This document shows, piece by piece, positions 47,614 to 56,306 of a stretch of 64,000 nucleotides of DNA. The notes beneath the pieces are model-generated. The model was given only the letters and a program-made list of their open reading frames with translations. It was not told the DNA's origin and did not search any database. Position numbers and translations under genes: made by a program. The DNA is from CAADGU01 sp964467705 (GTDB taxonomy: Bacteria; Chloroflexota; Anaerolineae; Promineifilales; Promineifilaceae), in the NCBI GenBank assembly GCA_964467705.1, contig CAYXUZ010000006.1, positions 1 through 64,000 of the forward strand, written 5' to 3'. Each line of letters begins with the position of its first letter. Position 1 is the stretch's first letter.

Positions 47614-48570
47614 TCAGAGTGAAGCGATGACAGAACCGGCGCAGATAGCTACCAACAGTACCAGCAGATATACATTGGAAGCCATGAACATGGCACGGGC
47701 GTGGGCAGGAGATGGGTCGTGGATGAGCTGCACGTTACGCCAGAAGAGCACGGCCGTGACCCACATCGTCGGTAGCAAATAAGCAATGCCCAGAGCGGGC
47801 AGCAGCGCCAGCAGTAGCCCGCCCAGACAAGTGGGAAAAGTGTGCAACATCACCCACCAGGCAGCACGGCGGGGTGTGGTATGCACCGGCAGCATAGGTA
47901 CATCCGAGCGCGCATACTCATCCCGATAGAGCAAAGCCAGACTCCAGAAGTGAAAAGGTGTCCACAGGAAAAGAATGAGCGCCAACAGGAGCGCCCCCGG
48001 CGCATTCCAGTGACCGGCAGCGGCACTGCCGGTTAATACGGCCGCGCTGCCTGCCGCCCCGCCAATGACAATGTTCAAGAGGGTACGTGGTTTTAGCCAG
48101 ATGGTGTAGATGCCGACGTAGATAAATGCGCCCAAGAGCAGAAAGAAGGTCATGGCCGGATTTGACGGCAAGACCAATAGGGAGGGGATAAGGATAAGTG
48201 CCAGACCGACCATTGGCACCCATTGTGGGTTTTCGATGTCGCCATTGACCAACGGCCGTTGCCGCGTACGCCCCATAGCCCCATCCGTATGCCGTTCCCA
48301 ATACTGGTTGATGGCTGATGACCCGGCGGCAGCCATACCCCCGGCTACCCAGACCAACAATAAGGTGGCTGAACCAGGCCAGCCGCCAGCGGCAATGAAA
48401 GCCCCGGCTGTGGCTGCCATAAGCAGCAGAAACACAATCCGTAGTTTGAACAACACCACAATCAGGCGTGTCCTTTCACGCCAGCCCTTGCGCATAGCCA
48501 GTGAGTTTGAATGATGCGCAAAGGGTAAGGGGGAAGTTTGTTTTTTCTGTTCTGGCTTGAATAGGGCCAT
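47614..48570 (-). CDS. ctaB: Protoheme IX farnesyltransferase (heme O synthase)
   Basis: A 318-residue UbiA-family integral membrane protein with about nine helices. The first Asp-rich signature appears in SSAINQYWERHTDGAMGRTR (with QRPLVNG following); the second region is DEYARSDVPMLPV. It converts heme B to heme O for the terminal oxidase. With the SCO1 and PCuAC genes it indicates an aa3/ba3-type oxidase in this organism. GAGGC precedes the ATG. Confidence 0.93.
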   Translation of the reverse strand: MALFKPEQKKQTSPLPFAHHSNSLAMRKGWRERTRLIVVLFKLRIVFLLLMAATAGAFIAAGGWPGSATLLLVWVAGGMAAAGSSAINQYWERHTDGAMGRTRQRPLVNGDIENPQWVPMVGLALILIPSLLVLPSNPAMTFFLLLGAFIYVGIYTIWLKPRTLLNIVIGGAAGSAAVLTGSAAAGHWNAPGALLLALILFLWTPFHFWSLALLYRDEYARSDVPMLPVHTTPRRAAWWVMLHTFPTCLGGLLLALLPALGIAYLLPTMWVTAVLFWRNVQLIHDPSPAHARAMFMASNVYLLVLLVAICAGSVIASL

Positions 48571-48717
48571 AGATGCCTCAATAGAGCAGTGATTGATTTC
48601 GAGTTGTTGAATATAGCGTGGCTAAAAACCAACCACAGTATGTATGGAAATTGTAACAAGATTCACAAACGAGGCCAAACGAAATAGAGATGGCGAGACT
48701 GTGAATGATTGCATCTC

Positions 48718-49449
48718 TCATCCTCCTGGTTTGGCGATTTCTTGCGCCGCGGCTGTGTCAACCAGCCAGGTGACACGGCCGTCACGCGGTTGAATCCGTT
48801 GTGCCGGCCACTGTTCCGGGTTGGGTTCACCAGACAAAACGGCCTGCAACGCATGGGCTTTATTTGCCCCTGTGACCAGGAAGAGAATCTGATGGGCATC
48901 GTTGATGAGGCGGGGAGTGAAGGTGATGCGATGGGCAGGACGGCCGTCATAATGAGCCGTGACGGCCATTACCGGATCGGTATGCTCCTGAGGCGGAATA
49001 GGGCCGGGAAACAGAGAAGCGGTGTGCCCGTCGTGCCCCATACCTAGCAAGATGAGGTCAAAACAGGGCCAGGGCGGGTCGAATTGGGCCAGTTGGTGGG
49101 TGTAGTCATTTACGGCAGTTGCTGCGTCCATCTCACCCAATGCCCGGTGTATATTCTCCGGCGGAATGGGCACATGGTCGAGCAACAAACGGGCCGTCAG
49201 GCCATAACTACTTTCCGGGTGATCCGGGGGTACTAATCGCTCATCGCCCCAAAACACATGAGTTTTGTCCCAGGCAATCTGGCTGCGGAAAGGTTCCGCA
49301 CTCAGCAGCCGGTAAAGTGGTTGGGGGGTACCACCACCAGAGAGAGCTACAGCAAAACGGCCGTGGCCTTTTACTGCTGCCTGCACAAACAGCATCGCCG
49401 CCTTCTGATACAACTCATTTACGTCGGGAAAAATATGTAATTGGGGAAT
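48718..49449 (-). CDS. pgl: 6-phosphogluconolactonase with an apparent ATT start codon
   Basis: A 243-residue protein: VALSGGGTPQPLYRLL, VFWGDERLVPPDHPESSYG, LILLGMGHDGHTASLFPG and a C-terminal GANKAHAL are all lactonase signatures. The usual N-terminus (M-P-x-L-x-V-F-P-D) is present as IPQLHIFPD, read from ATT at 49447-49449, with GAGG 5 nt upstream. There is no ATG, GTG or TTG between the upstream stop at 49468 and the internal TTG at 49413, which would remove the conserved start. Follows glk, so glucose-6-phosphate goes to the pentose pathway. Confidence 0.88.
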   Translation of the reverse strand: MPQLHIFPDVNELYQKAAMLFVQAAVKGHGRFAVALSGGGTPQPLYRLLSAEPFRSQIAWDKTHVFWGDERLVPPDHPESSYGLTARLLLDHVPIPPENIHRALGEMDAATAVNDYTHQLAQFDPPWPCFDLILLGMGHDGHTASLFPGPIPPQEHTDPVMAVTAHYDGRPAHRITFTPRLINDAHQILFLVTGANKAHALQAVLSGEPNPEQWPAQRIQPRDGRVTWLVDTAAAQEIAKPGG

Positions 49450-49485
49450 AGCAGCCTCGTGTGAAAATTAGAGATTGTCTGGTCT

Positions 49486-50493
49486 CTAACCTGCCACTTC
49501 ACCACGCATCATTTCCAACCCAAAATAGGCTGCCCCATGCAGCCCGGCCAGTGGGTCTTTGATGATGTGAACCGGCATCCGACTCACCATTTCAGAAAAG
49601 CGCCCTTTGAGTGAATAGCGGTGCATAAAATCCCCATCGGTCAATTGGGGTACAATGCGTGGGGGAATACCACCACCCAGGTAAATGCCGCCGGTAGCCA
49701 GCAGCCGGATGGCGTTGTTGCTGGTTTCATTCGCCAGAATATCAATAAACAGATCCAAAGTGGCAGTGCAAATATCGGCAGTATTGGCCAGGGCTGCATT
49801 GACGATGATGGGCGTCCAGTTGTCGGCGGCGGCTAACTGATCGCGAAGTTGAGGTGGTTCGCTGAAACGGCCGCTATCGCGTAAAAAAGCATACAAATTG
49901 GGAATGCCACTGCCAGAGCAAACCCGTTCAAAGCTCACATGATCGAAGCGAGGCTCCAGGTAGGCCAGCAGTTCACGTTGTACGGCATTAACCGGCGAGA
50001 AAGTGGCGTGTCCACCTTCAGAGGGGAAGGCGCGATACCGCTGCCCATCATGGATGAGAAAGGCCTCACCCAGACCTGTACCAGGAGCAATGACAGCAAT
50101 GGGGCCGATGGGGTTACGCTGGCCTACATTGATAGTGATCAGTTCGTCAGCAGTCAGGTAAGGGACGGCGTTGGCGATGGATTCCAGGTCATTCAACAGG
50201 TAAACATTGGGTGTACCGAGGGTTTGTTGTAATACGGCCGTGTCAATAACCCAGGGCAGATTGGTGACTTGGGCACGGCCGTCAATCACCGGCCCCGCCA
50301 CACCAAAACTGGCCCCGGCTGGCTGCACACCGGTTTTGATGATGAAGTCAGTTACCACCTCCTCCAGTGAATCATACCCCTCACTGGGATAAGTATGACT
50401 ATGACCCGGTTGTGCCAACTGAGCGCCAGATAAGGTTAATGGGAACAACGCCAGCACGGTTTTGGTACCGCCAATATCGCCTGCTAAAAACAT
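49486..50493 (-). CDS. glk: Glucokinase
   Basis: A 335-residue Glk of the E. coli-type family: phosphate-1 motif MFLAGDIGGTKTVLALF, the catalytic Asp in NDLESIA, GTGLGEAFL and SEGGHATFSP; the adenosine motif is LLATGGIYLGGG. Phosphorylates glucose with ATP. GAGG lies just before the ATG. pgl follows 36 nt downstream on the same strand. Confidence 0.94.
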   Translation of the reverse strand: MFLAGDIGGTKTVLALFPLTLSGAQLAQPGHSHTYPSEGYDSLEEVVTDFIIKTGVQPAGASFGVAGPVIDGRAQVTNLPWVIDTAVLQQTLGTPNVYLLNDLESIANAVPYLTADELITINVGQRNPIGPIAVIAPGTGLGEAFLIHDGQRYRAFPSEGGHATFSPVNAVQRELLAYLEPRFDHVSFERVCSGSGIPNLYAFLRDSGRFSEPPQLRDQLAAADNWTPIIVNAALANTADICTATLDLFIDILANETSNNAIRLLATGGIYLGGGIPPRIVPQLTDGDFMHRYSLKGRFSEMVSRMPVHIIKDPLAGLHGAAYFGLEMMRGEVAG

Positions 50494-50536
50494 GCGTATC
50501 CTCTACTTCTTGTTTGGGACAGTTGAATTCTAAGGC

Positions 50537-50824
50537 TCAGGATTCTACCCGAACCCCGCGCCAAAACGCAATGCGGTCTTTGATGTTGGCGGCTGCCGGT
50601 TTTGGCTCCGGATAATACCAGGCGCCACCCTTATTTATCTGCCCGTTGACTACAATATCGTAGTAACTGGCGATGCCTTTCCAGGGACATACGGTGCGTT
50701 CCTGGCCTGGTTGGAAGTATTCCCACTTTATACTTTCTGGCGGGAAGTAATGATTCCCCTCAACAATAACCGTCTGCGTACTTTCTGCCAGAATAACATT
50801 GTTCCAGATAGCTTTAGCCATCAT
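50537..50824 (-). CDS. DUF427-domain protein
   Basis: A 95-residue protein with a single DUF427 domain: KAIWNNVILAESTQTVIVEG, YFPPESIKWEYF, TVCPWKGIASYYDIVV, then AWYYPEPKPAA and KDRIAFWRGVRV. This widespread beta-rich domain is of unknown function. Two Met codons open the gene; GGAG is 7 nt before the first. The 23-bp repeat copy 2 lies just upstream. Confidence 0.92.
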   Translation of the reverse strand: MMAKAIWNNVILAESTQTVIVEGNHYFPPESIKWEYFQPGQERTVCPWKGIASYYDIVVNGQINKGGAWYYPEPKPAAANIKDRIAFWRGVRVES

Positions 50825-50841
50825 CTATACTCCTGCATTGT

Positions 50842-50864
50842 GTTTGTAGTAGGCGATTCATCGC
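50842..50864 (-). repeat. 23-bp repeat containing GGCGAT/ATCGCC palindrome, copy 2
   Basis: Identical over 23 bp to 14056-14078 and placed in the same way, 18 nt upstream of the DUF427 start. Confidence 0.6.
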
Positions 50865-50875
50865 TGTAGGGGATG

Positions 50876-51250
50876 TCATCTCTCCACGTCATTTGCATGT
50901 TCGGCATGGACGATCTTGAGCAGGATTTCAAACTCTTCCCGGCAATCGGGGCAGACATCCATGTGATTTTTTACCAGGGGCATTAGCTGTTGTGCCTGTT
51001 CATCAGAGGCAACCAATTCTGTATACTGATCCAGCATGGCGAATGCTTCAGCACACGTACAGGCATTTTCTGATGCCATGTTCAGGCAGTGCATCAGCTT
51101 GACCAAAGCGGCATCATCCAGATGAAGTATGGCGTTTGTATCCCCCAAACGCGCCTCTGCATCTGCGGCCACATGTGTGGGGTGGGAGCCTTTCTTCTTC
51201 ATATTATGGTTCGCCAAAATGCGTTTGAGATTCGTTTGCCAGTTTGTCAT
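50876..51250 (-). CDS. Anti-sigma-type zinc finger protein
   Basis: A 124-residue protein whose C-terminal helix carries HMDVCPDCREEFEILLKIVH, the HxxxCxxC-type zinc finger (zf-HC2-like) of soluble anti-sigma factors; two further Cys (ENACTCAEAF) lie upstream. No membrane helix. It follows the ECF sigma gene, the standard partnership. The start is ATG 51250 with AGG-type spacing; an in-frame TTG at 51319 overlaps the sigma stop. Confidence 0.75.
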   Translation of the reverse strand: MTNWQTNLKRILANHNMKKKGSHPTHVAADAEARLGDTNAILHLDDAALVKLMHCLNMASENACTCAEAFAMLDQYTELVASDEQAQQLMPLVKNHMDVCPDCREEFEILLKIVHAEHANDVER

Positions 51251-51311
51251 TTCTGCCTGCTTGGATGGTTTTGCCGGGCTGCATCTTACTTGTCGTGCTC
51301 GTGGTAGTAGG

Positions 51312-51944
51312 TCATTCAAAAGCCTCTAAAATATCGGCGGGCGTCAGCCCATCCTTGTCTAGTGCTTTTTTTAGTCGAACGCGGGCGTCGTGCAGCAGTT
51401 TGTAGAGGGCATTTGGTTTCATCTCCATTTGCTGGGCCACTTCTTCGGTAGACCCGCCTTTGATAACGGAAGCGATCAAGGCGGTGCGCTGTTTTTCTGT
51501 CAGGTCTTGCATGATCAATCGTTCGACCCGGTTCAATAGTTCAGCGCGTTCAGTTGCTCTTTCGGGGGTGGGGGTGTGGTCGGCCAGAAAACCGGGGGTG
51601 AAGTCGCCACTGTCAGATTCGGTCAGGCCATCCAGCGAATTGTCCTGCCAGCGTTTGCGTCTTAATTCGGTCAGGGCAATGGAGACGGCGATTTTATGTG
51701 CCCAGGTGGTAAACTGGCTGAGACCGGCAAAGGTCTCTTTCTTCTCCAAAATTTTGATGATCGCTTCCTGGGCAAAATCTTCGGCCTGGGTGTCGAATTC
51801 GGGGGCGGCGGTCTGTACCTGTCCCAATAAACCGCGTCGCAAGCCGTTGACGAGGATCTGGTGTAAGTCGGCCAGAGCATTTTGATGGTTAGGGTGGCCG
51901 GGTTCGAGTTCAGCTAACCATTCTTCGTTGGTTCGTTTAGACAC
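51312..51944 (-). CDS. ECF-type RNA polymerase sigma factor
   Basis: A 210-residue sigma factor. Region 2 contains AEDFAQEAIIKILEKKETF and FTTWAHKIAVSIALTELRRK; region 4 contains LTEKQRTALIASVIKGGSTEEVAQ and MKPNALYKLLHDARVRLKKAL, a helix-turn-helix. The long linker (Asp/Thr/Pro rich) is unusual. The following anti-sigma gene overlaps or abuts its stop. A copy of ACGGCCGT is just upstream of the start. Confidence 0.9.
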   Translation of the reverse strand: MSKRTNEEWLAELEPGHPNHQNALADLHQILVNGLRRGLLGQVQTAAPEFDTQAEDFAQEAIIKILEKKETFAGLSQFTTWAHKIAVSIALTELRRKRWQDNSLDGLTESDSGDFTPGFLADHTPTPERATERAELLNRVERLIMQDLTEKQRTALIASVIKGGSTEEVAQQMEMKPNALYKLLHDARVRLKKALDKDGLTPADILEAFE

Positions 51945-51970
51945 GGCCGTGATTATACCAACCTTTTCAT

Positions 51971-52000
51971 AAACCGGGTTTTTCCAAAAAACCGGTTTCT
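51971..52000. repeat. Hairpin AAACCGG...CCGGTTT
   Basis: Imperfect inverted repeat around TTTTTCCAAAAA between the hydrolase stop (51999) and the sigma start (51944), with A/T-rich loop. Repeats of this kind (AAACCGGGTTTTT) are known to me from other genomes; function unknown. Confidence 0.5.
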
Positions 52001-52864
52001 ACAGGTCAACGGTGAGCAATTTGAGCGGGGTGCTGAGGAAGGCGGTAATGTAGCGGTTGGTCACGGCCGTCGCCTCAAACTGCGGCCAATGGCTGACAGT
52101 GGGCAAAATGCGCAGGTCGGCCTCTTCCCATTCGGAAGCCATCAGGCTGGCATCCCGCAAGGGCACAGTGTTATCTTCCATACCCCAAATCACCAGCGAC
52201 GGTTTGTCAATCGGTTTGAGCTTCCCGGTCAGATCATTATTGCGCATGGCCCAGAAACATTCAGCGCGCACACGCCCCTGTCCGGGGCGGCGCACATCAG
52301 AACGCAGCCGGGCGTAGTCGGCGTCGGAGATGCCACTATTTTGGGAAAAGGCGGCCGGGCGCATCAGCCGATCAATAAAACCCAAAATGTAAGGGTCTAT
52401 GACACTACCAATTTTGTTGAGCAGGCGATATTTTTCCACGAACGTGACCGGCGATACGAAGAGGTTGATGAAGAGTGACAGCTTGCCGGTGATGGTGGGG
52501 CAGAGCAGCACCATACGCTCAACGACATCGGGATGGCGTAAGGCGGTGGTCAGGCTGATCATGCCGCCCATGCTGTGGCCGATGAGGACGGCGGGTTGTT
52601 CAGTCTGGCTGCGAATGAGGTCGGCGAGCAGGTCGGCGTAGGCGGGGTGGTTTGCTGGGGCAGGCGGGGCGAACGGCCGTAGCCCGGCAAATCTACCGCC
52701 AGGATGCGATACTTCCGCTCCAGCGGCGCAAACAGTGGCGACATGGCGTACCAGGAACTTGACCACCCATGAATGAGCAGGGCTAACGGCCGTTTGGGAT
52801 TTCCTGCTTCTCTGGCAAAGATTGTTTGTCCATTTACCGCAAATGGTTGCAGCGTATCGTCCAT
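51999..52864 (-). pseudogene. Alpha/beta hydrolase, frameshifted
   Basis: The N-terminal part (ATG 52864, MDDTLQPFAVNGQTIF, LIHGWSSSWYAM, LPGYGRSP) and the C-terminal part (AYADLLADLIRS, VLIGHSMGGMISL with the nucleophile Ser in GHSMGG, VIWGMEDNTVPL and VSHWPQFE) are in different frames. The break lies near 52660-52675, at a run of four C; one extra base restores a continuous 290-residue hydrolase. Either a recent pseudogene or a sequencing error. Catalytic Ser, Asp and His are all recognisable. Confidence 0.75.
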
Positions 52865-52866
52865 GT

Positions 52867-53361
52867 TTACCTCTTGAACGTTTCAATCTCTAACCCTTGC
52901 TGTCGGAATTCGGCGCGGACTGACTCCGGCAAATGAGCGCGCAGGAATTCAGCGCGGGCGACGACTGTTTGTAGCCAGTGTGTGGATGGGAGAAATTGGG
53001 TGATCTCAACGGCCGTTAGCCAGCGCCATTCACTGTGTTCCATACTGAGCACAATGGCGTCTGGGTCAGCCAGCGTACAACCACAGACCACACCCAACAA
53101 CTCGTTTTCCGGTGTGGGTGTGCCCCGGTAAAAGTGGGTGGCGCCAATAAAAAATTCAATTTGGGACACGCCGCCTACCTCTTCCAGCACCTCGCGCAAA
53201 AAAGCATCGGTGAAACTTTCCCCCTGGTCCACGCGCCCGGTGACACATTCCCAACTGCCCGCGCCAAAATCTTTGCTCGCCGCCCGGCGCAATAGCAGGT
53301 ATTTATCATTGGCCGGATTCCAGATAAGGGCGGCGATGCCGGCAATAAAATGACCAACCAC
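52867..53361 (-). CDS. NUDIX hydrolase
   Basis: A 164-residue protein with the full NUDIX box GRVDQGESFTDAFLREVLEE followed by VGG (G-x5-E-x7-REVxEExGG). The substrate is a nucleoside diphosphate derivative, not determinable. Start GTG 53361 follows the methyltransferase stop by one base (TAG-C-GTG) and AAGGA lies 8 nt upstream; an extension to ATG 53394 overlaps the methyltransferase. Confidence 0.9.
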   Translation of the reverse strand: MVGHFIAGIAALIWNPANDKYLLLRRAASKDFGAGSWECVTGRVDQGESFTDAFLREVLEEVGGVSQIEFFIGATHFYRGTPTPENELLGVVCGCTLADPDAIVLSMEHSEWRWLTAVEITQFLPSTHWLQTVVARAEFLRAHLPESVRAEFRQQGLEIETFKR

Positions 53362-53362
53362 G

Positions 53363-54091
53363 CTACGTTTCCTTGTAACCGCCAAAGATGGCATGACCGG
53401 CGTGCAGCCAGTATACATCTACGGCCGTAAATCCCGCCGTTGCCAGCCAATTCAACTGATCTACTAAACGAGACGGTTTGTCAAAATCCGGGTCGGGGTG
53501 ACGAAATAGATTCCATTCTAATCGCTCAAATTCGGCGAAGCGGTCTGTGTAGCCGTCTAACTGCTGCGTCTGTTCTCTGACTGCCTCATCCCAGGCGTCG
53601 GCGGCCAACGTGTTGGCCCAACTATTCGCCGGTGCAATCAAGTCGGCGATGATAAACGCGCCGCCAGGCGCCAGAATAGCGTGCATGTCCCGGAACAACT
53701 GCTGCTTTTCTGGCCCATCCAGATGATGCACGGTCAGCGAAGTAACGATGGCCTGTGGGCTGAAATCGGGCTTGCGCCAGGCATGTTCACGCAGGTCAAA
53801 ATAATGGGAGTGAAAACGGCCGTCAAAACGCGCCAGTTTGCTCACGGCCGTTTGCCGCATCTGGGGTGAAATGTCATAACCATGCACGACGGCCGTGTCA
53901 AACCGCGCCAGAATCGCCTCGGCCAACAACCCTTCGCCATGTGATAATTCCATAACCACAAATGGCCTATCCAGCGGTGGAATCAGGCGGCAGATGGTCT
54001 CCATTTGTTGAGTACGATCCGGTACAAAGTAACGGCCGTAATCAATAAATGCCGTCGAAGCCTCTTCACTCCAGGTTGGTTTTTCATCCAT
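53363..54091 (-). CDS. Class I SAM-dependent methyltransferase
   Basis: A 242-residue methyltransferase: motif I is degenerate (VVMELSHGEGLLAEAI, Gly-x-Gly after ELS), followed by VHGYDISPQMRQTA, IVTSLTVHHLD and IIADLIAPA. The substrate is unknown. It is coupled to the NUDIX gene. Five ACGGCCGT copies lie inside, the highest density among genes of this size. Confidence 0.85.
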   Translation of the reverse strand: MDEKPTWSEEASTAFIDYGRYFVPDRTQQMETICRLIPPLDRPFVVMELSHGEGLLAEAILARFDTAVVHGYDISPQMRQTAVSKLARFDGRFHSHYFDLREHAWRKPDFSPQAIVTSLTVHHLDGPEKQQLFRDMHAILAPGGAFIIADLIAPANSWANTLAADAWDEAVREQTQQLDGYTDRFAEFERLEWNLFRHPDPDFDKPSRLVDQLNWLATAGFTAVDVYWLHAGHAIFGGYKET

Positions 54092-54092
54092 C

Positions 54093-54120
54093 GTTCAATG
54101 ACCCAATGACTCAATTACAC
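54093..54120. repeat. Octamer array (ACCCAATG type) at the MFS gene 3' end
   Basis: GTTCAATG, ACCCAATG and ACTCAATT in register of eight; the TAA stop of the MFS gene (54115-54117) falls in the last unit. It fills the short gap to the methyltransferase start (54091). Confidence 0.55.
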
Positions 54121-55293
54121 ACGCCCCGCTTCCTGCGCCATCACTATCTCTCTGGCATTAATCTGCCGCATAAGAATACCAAAAACAGCCAGCGAAGCGA
54201 CCAGACAAATGAAAATGATCACCATCGTTGCCAGTGGTCCCACCGCTTCAAATTGTTGGCCGATGAACCAGGGAATGCTCATGCCGCCCAGACTGGCGCC
54301 CACAAAAAAATAGCTGGTGGTCTTGCCGCTGACGTGCAAATGGCGCTCGGCCAGAGAGAGCGTGGTGGGGAAAACGGAAGCCATAGACAGCCCAAGACCA
54401 ATGGTGCCCAGCCACACGGCCGTTGCCGATTCCCGCCACACCAAGATCACCCCCACACTCGCCAGACAACCGATCAAATCTGCAAAAATAATCGTGCGAT
54501 TACGAAAACGAGTCGCCAGGGGAATGGAAAGCAGCCGCCCGGCCGTCAGCGACCCCCAAAATACCGAAGTTAAAATAGCGGCCGAGGCTTCGCTGCTTAA
54601 CCCTAAAGCGGTCGTGTAGGTAAAAATCCAGCCGCCATATGCCACTTCTGACCCGGCGTACAAAAAAAAGAAAATGGCGATCAGGGAAACTAACAGCCAG
54701 TTTGTCTGCTCACGATGATCAGTTGCTTCTACCGCCGGTGCGGTGGGGCTGGGTTGCCGGATGATGAACAATGCTGGCAAGAAAATCAGGAATCCCAACG
54801 CCCAAAATGCCCACTGAACTTCCCCGCTGACGCGGATAGCCCAGGCCACGATAATGGGCGATACAAACGCACCGATGCCAAAAAAGAAATGCAGCCCATT
54901 CATAAAGGGGGCCACTTTGTGTTGGTGCAGCCACACAATCAAGGTGTTGCCACCCACATCTACCCCCGGCTCAAAAAGGCCTAACAAAAACATAATAGCC
55001 ACGAGCAGCCATAGTACAGGGATGAACGGCACGGATGCCATCATCAACCCCATCATCACCAGCGCCAGCGCCATGAGGCGATGGCCGGTCACGCGGTCAT
55101 ACAGTCGCCCCGCCAGTAATGCCCCCACCAGAAAACCAAACCCTCGTGCCGTAAAGAGAATGCTGATCGCTTTTAGCGAGACGCTGGTTTGTTCTGCCAG
55201 CCCAGGCAGCGTTGGCCCCAAAGCGGATACCGCCAGCCCCAAAGCAATAAAGGCCACATAATAGCCGCCCGTAATCTTCAATTTCTTATTCAT
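54115..55293 (-). CDS. Major facilitator superfamily transporter
   Basis: A 392-residue MFS protein with 12 predicted helices. The loop 2-3 motif appears as GALLAGRLYDRVTGHRL, and the second half has FWGSLTAGRLLSIPLATRFRNR. The FPTTLSLAERHL segment resembles sugar-type (FucP/MFSD4-like) transporters. The substrate is unknown. Its start overlaps the MscS stop by 8 nt. The stop lies in an octamer array. Confidence 0.9.
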   Translation of the reverse strand: MNKKLKITGGYYVAFIALGLAVSALGPTLPGLAEQTSVSLKAISILFTARGFGFLVGALLAGRLYDRVTGHRLMALALVMMGLMMASVPFIPVLWLLVAIMFLLGLFEPGVDVGGNTLIVWLHQHKVAPFMNGLHFFFGIGAFVSPIIVAWAIRVSGEVQWAFWALGFLIFLPALFIIRQPSPTAPAVEATDHREQTNWLLVSLIAIFFFLYAGSEVAYGGWIFTYTTALGLSSEASAAILTSVFWGSLTAGRLLSIPLATRFRNRTIIFADLIGCLASVGVILVWRESATAVWLGTIGLGLSMASVFPTTLSLAERHLHVSGKTTSYFFVGASLGGMSIPWFIGQQFEAVGPLATMVIIFICLVASLAVFGILMRQINAREIVMAQEAGRV

Positions 55294-56092
55294 TTTTTGC
55301 CTGTATCAGGTGAACGTCCCGTTGGGGGAAGGGTATGGTAATGCCCACCTCATCGAAACGTTCCTTTATGCGTTCGCGCAAATCGAACTGGATGTTCCAA
55401 TAATCGTCGAGTTTGACAAACGGCCGTACCCCCACATTAATCCCGTCCGCACCAAAATCCAAAATCACCACCGTCGCCGGTGGGTCGGGCAATACCCGTT
55501 CATCGGCCGCCAAAATATCCAACAAAGTCTGCTTCACCTGCCGCAAATCATCCTTGTAGCTCACTTGCACGTTCACATCTGCCCGCAATGTACCCAGACG
55601 GGAATAGTTGATGATGTTGCTGTCCTGAATTTTTCCATTGGGGGCGGTCACCAGCTTGTTATCAAAGGTCATAATGACGGTGTGAAAAATCTGGATTTCT
55701 TTGATGACGCCCATCACGCCGGCCGTTTGCACAATGTCACCCACTTTGTATGGCTGAAACAGCAAAAACAATACCGTTGCCGCCAGGTTTGACAGTGACT
55801 CTTGCAAAGCGATGCCCAAAATGACGACCACCACGCCTAGCGCCAGGACGAGGGAGGTGATGGGCACGCCCAGTAAGGCCAGCGCCAGGACAACAGCCAA
55901 CAAGAGAATGCCGTAATAGGTCACGGCCGTGAACAACGCCACCAGCGATTCGGTCAGCCCGGCCTGGTGCATGGCCTTCCTCACCAGTTCCCGCACAATG
56001 CGGGCCAGCCGCCGCCCGAATAACAATACAACAACAGCCGCTGCCAGTCGCAGTGCCCAGGTGATCAAGGGAATCTCAGATGTTATTTCCAT
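55286..56092 (-). CDS. Small-conductance mechanosensitive channel (MscS family)
   Basis: A 268-residue MscS-type protein: three membrane helices, the pore helix with VLALGVVVVILGIALQESLS and a following NLAATVLFLLFQPYKVGD, then the cytoplasmic beta domain (VTAPNGKIQDSNIINYSR). The pore Gly/Ala pattern differs from E. coli MscS, as in other short members. Releases solutes upon osmotic down-shock. ATG 56092 has GAGGTGG 6 nt upstream. The longer ORF (to 56227) runs into the tRNA-Ser gene and is ignored. Confidence 0.9.
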   Translation of the reverse strand: MEITSEIPLITWALRLAAAVVVLLFGRRLARIVRELVRKAMHQAGLTESLVALFTAVTYYGILLLAVVLALALLGVPITSLVLALGVVVVILGIALQESLSNLAATVLFLLFQPYKVGDIVQTAGVMGVIKEIQIFHTVIMTFDNKLVTAPNGKIQDSNIINYSRLGTLRADVNVQVSYKDDLRQVKQTLLDILAADERVLPDPPATVVILDFGADGINVGVRPFVKLDDYWNIQFDLRERIKERFDEVGITIPFPQRDVHLIQAKNE

Positions 56093-56115
56093 TGTGTCCA
56101 CCTCGTTTGGTATAC

Positions 56116-56149
56116 AAAAAAACCCTCCGGGCTGGAAAACCCGAAGGGT
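56116..56149 (-). terminator. Intrinsic terminator of the tRNA-Ser gene
   Basis: On the minus strand ACCCTTCGGG pairs with CCCGGAGGGT, followed by seven Ts (56116-56122). It lies 3 nt beyond the tRNA 3' CCA and before the MscS start. Confidence 0.85.
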
Positions 56150-56151
56150 CA

Positions 56152-56241
<90 letters not shown>

Positions 56242-56243
56242 AA

Positions 56244-56306
56244 GTGTGAGGGGGTGAGCAGGTGGGGGGATGATGAGGTGATTGCCTGCCACCTGCTACT
56301 TGCTTC
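56244..56306. repeat. Periodic dyad repeat (7-nt units, CTGCCAC type)
   Basis: Heptamers in register: GTGTGAG, GGGGTGA, GCAGGTG, then CTGCCAC, CTGCTAC and TTGCTTC. The mirrored half is clear, the forward half degenerate. The tadA stop (56296-56298) is read from it. Confidence 0.65.

Noticed and set aside
47363..47782. A 139-codon plus-strand frame before and over the heme O synthase gene
   Set aside because: No ribosome binding site, biased composition, and half of it is antisense to ctaB.
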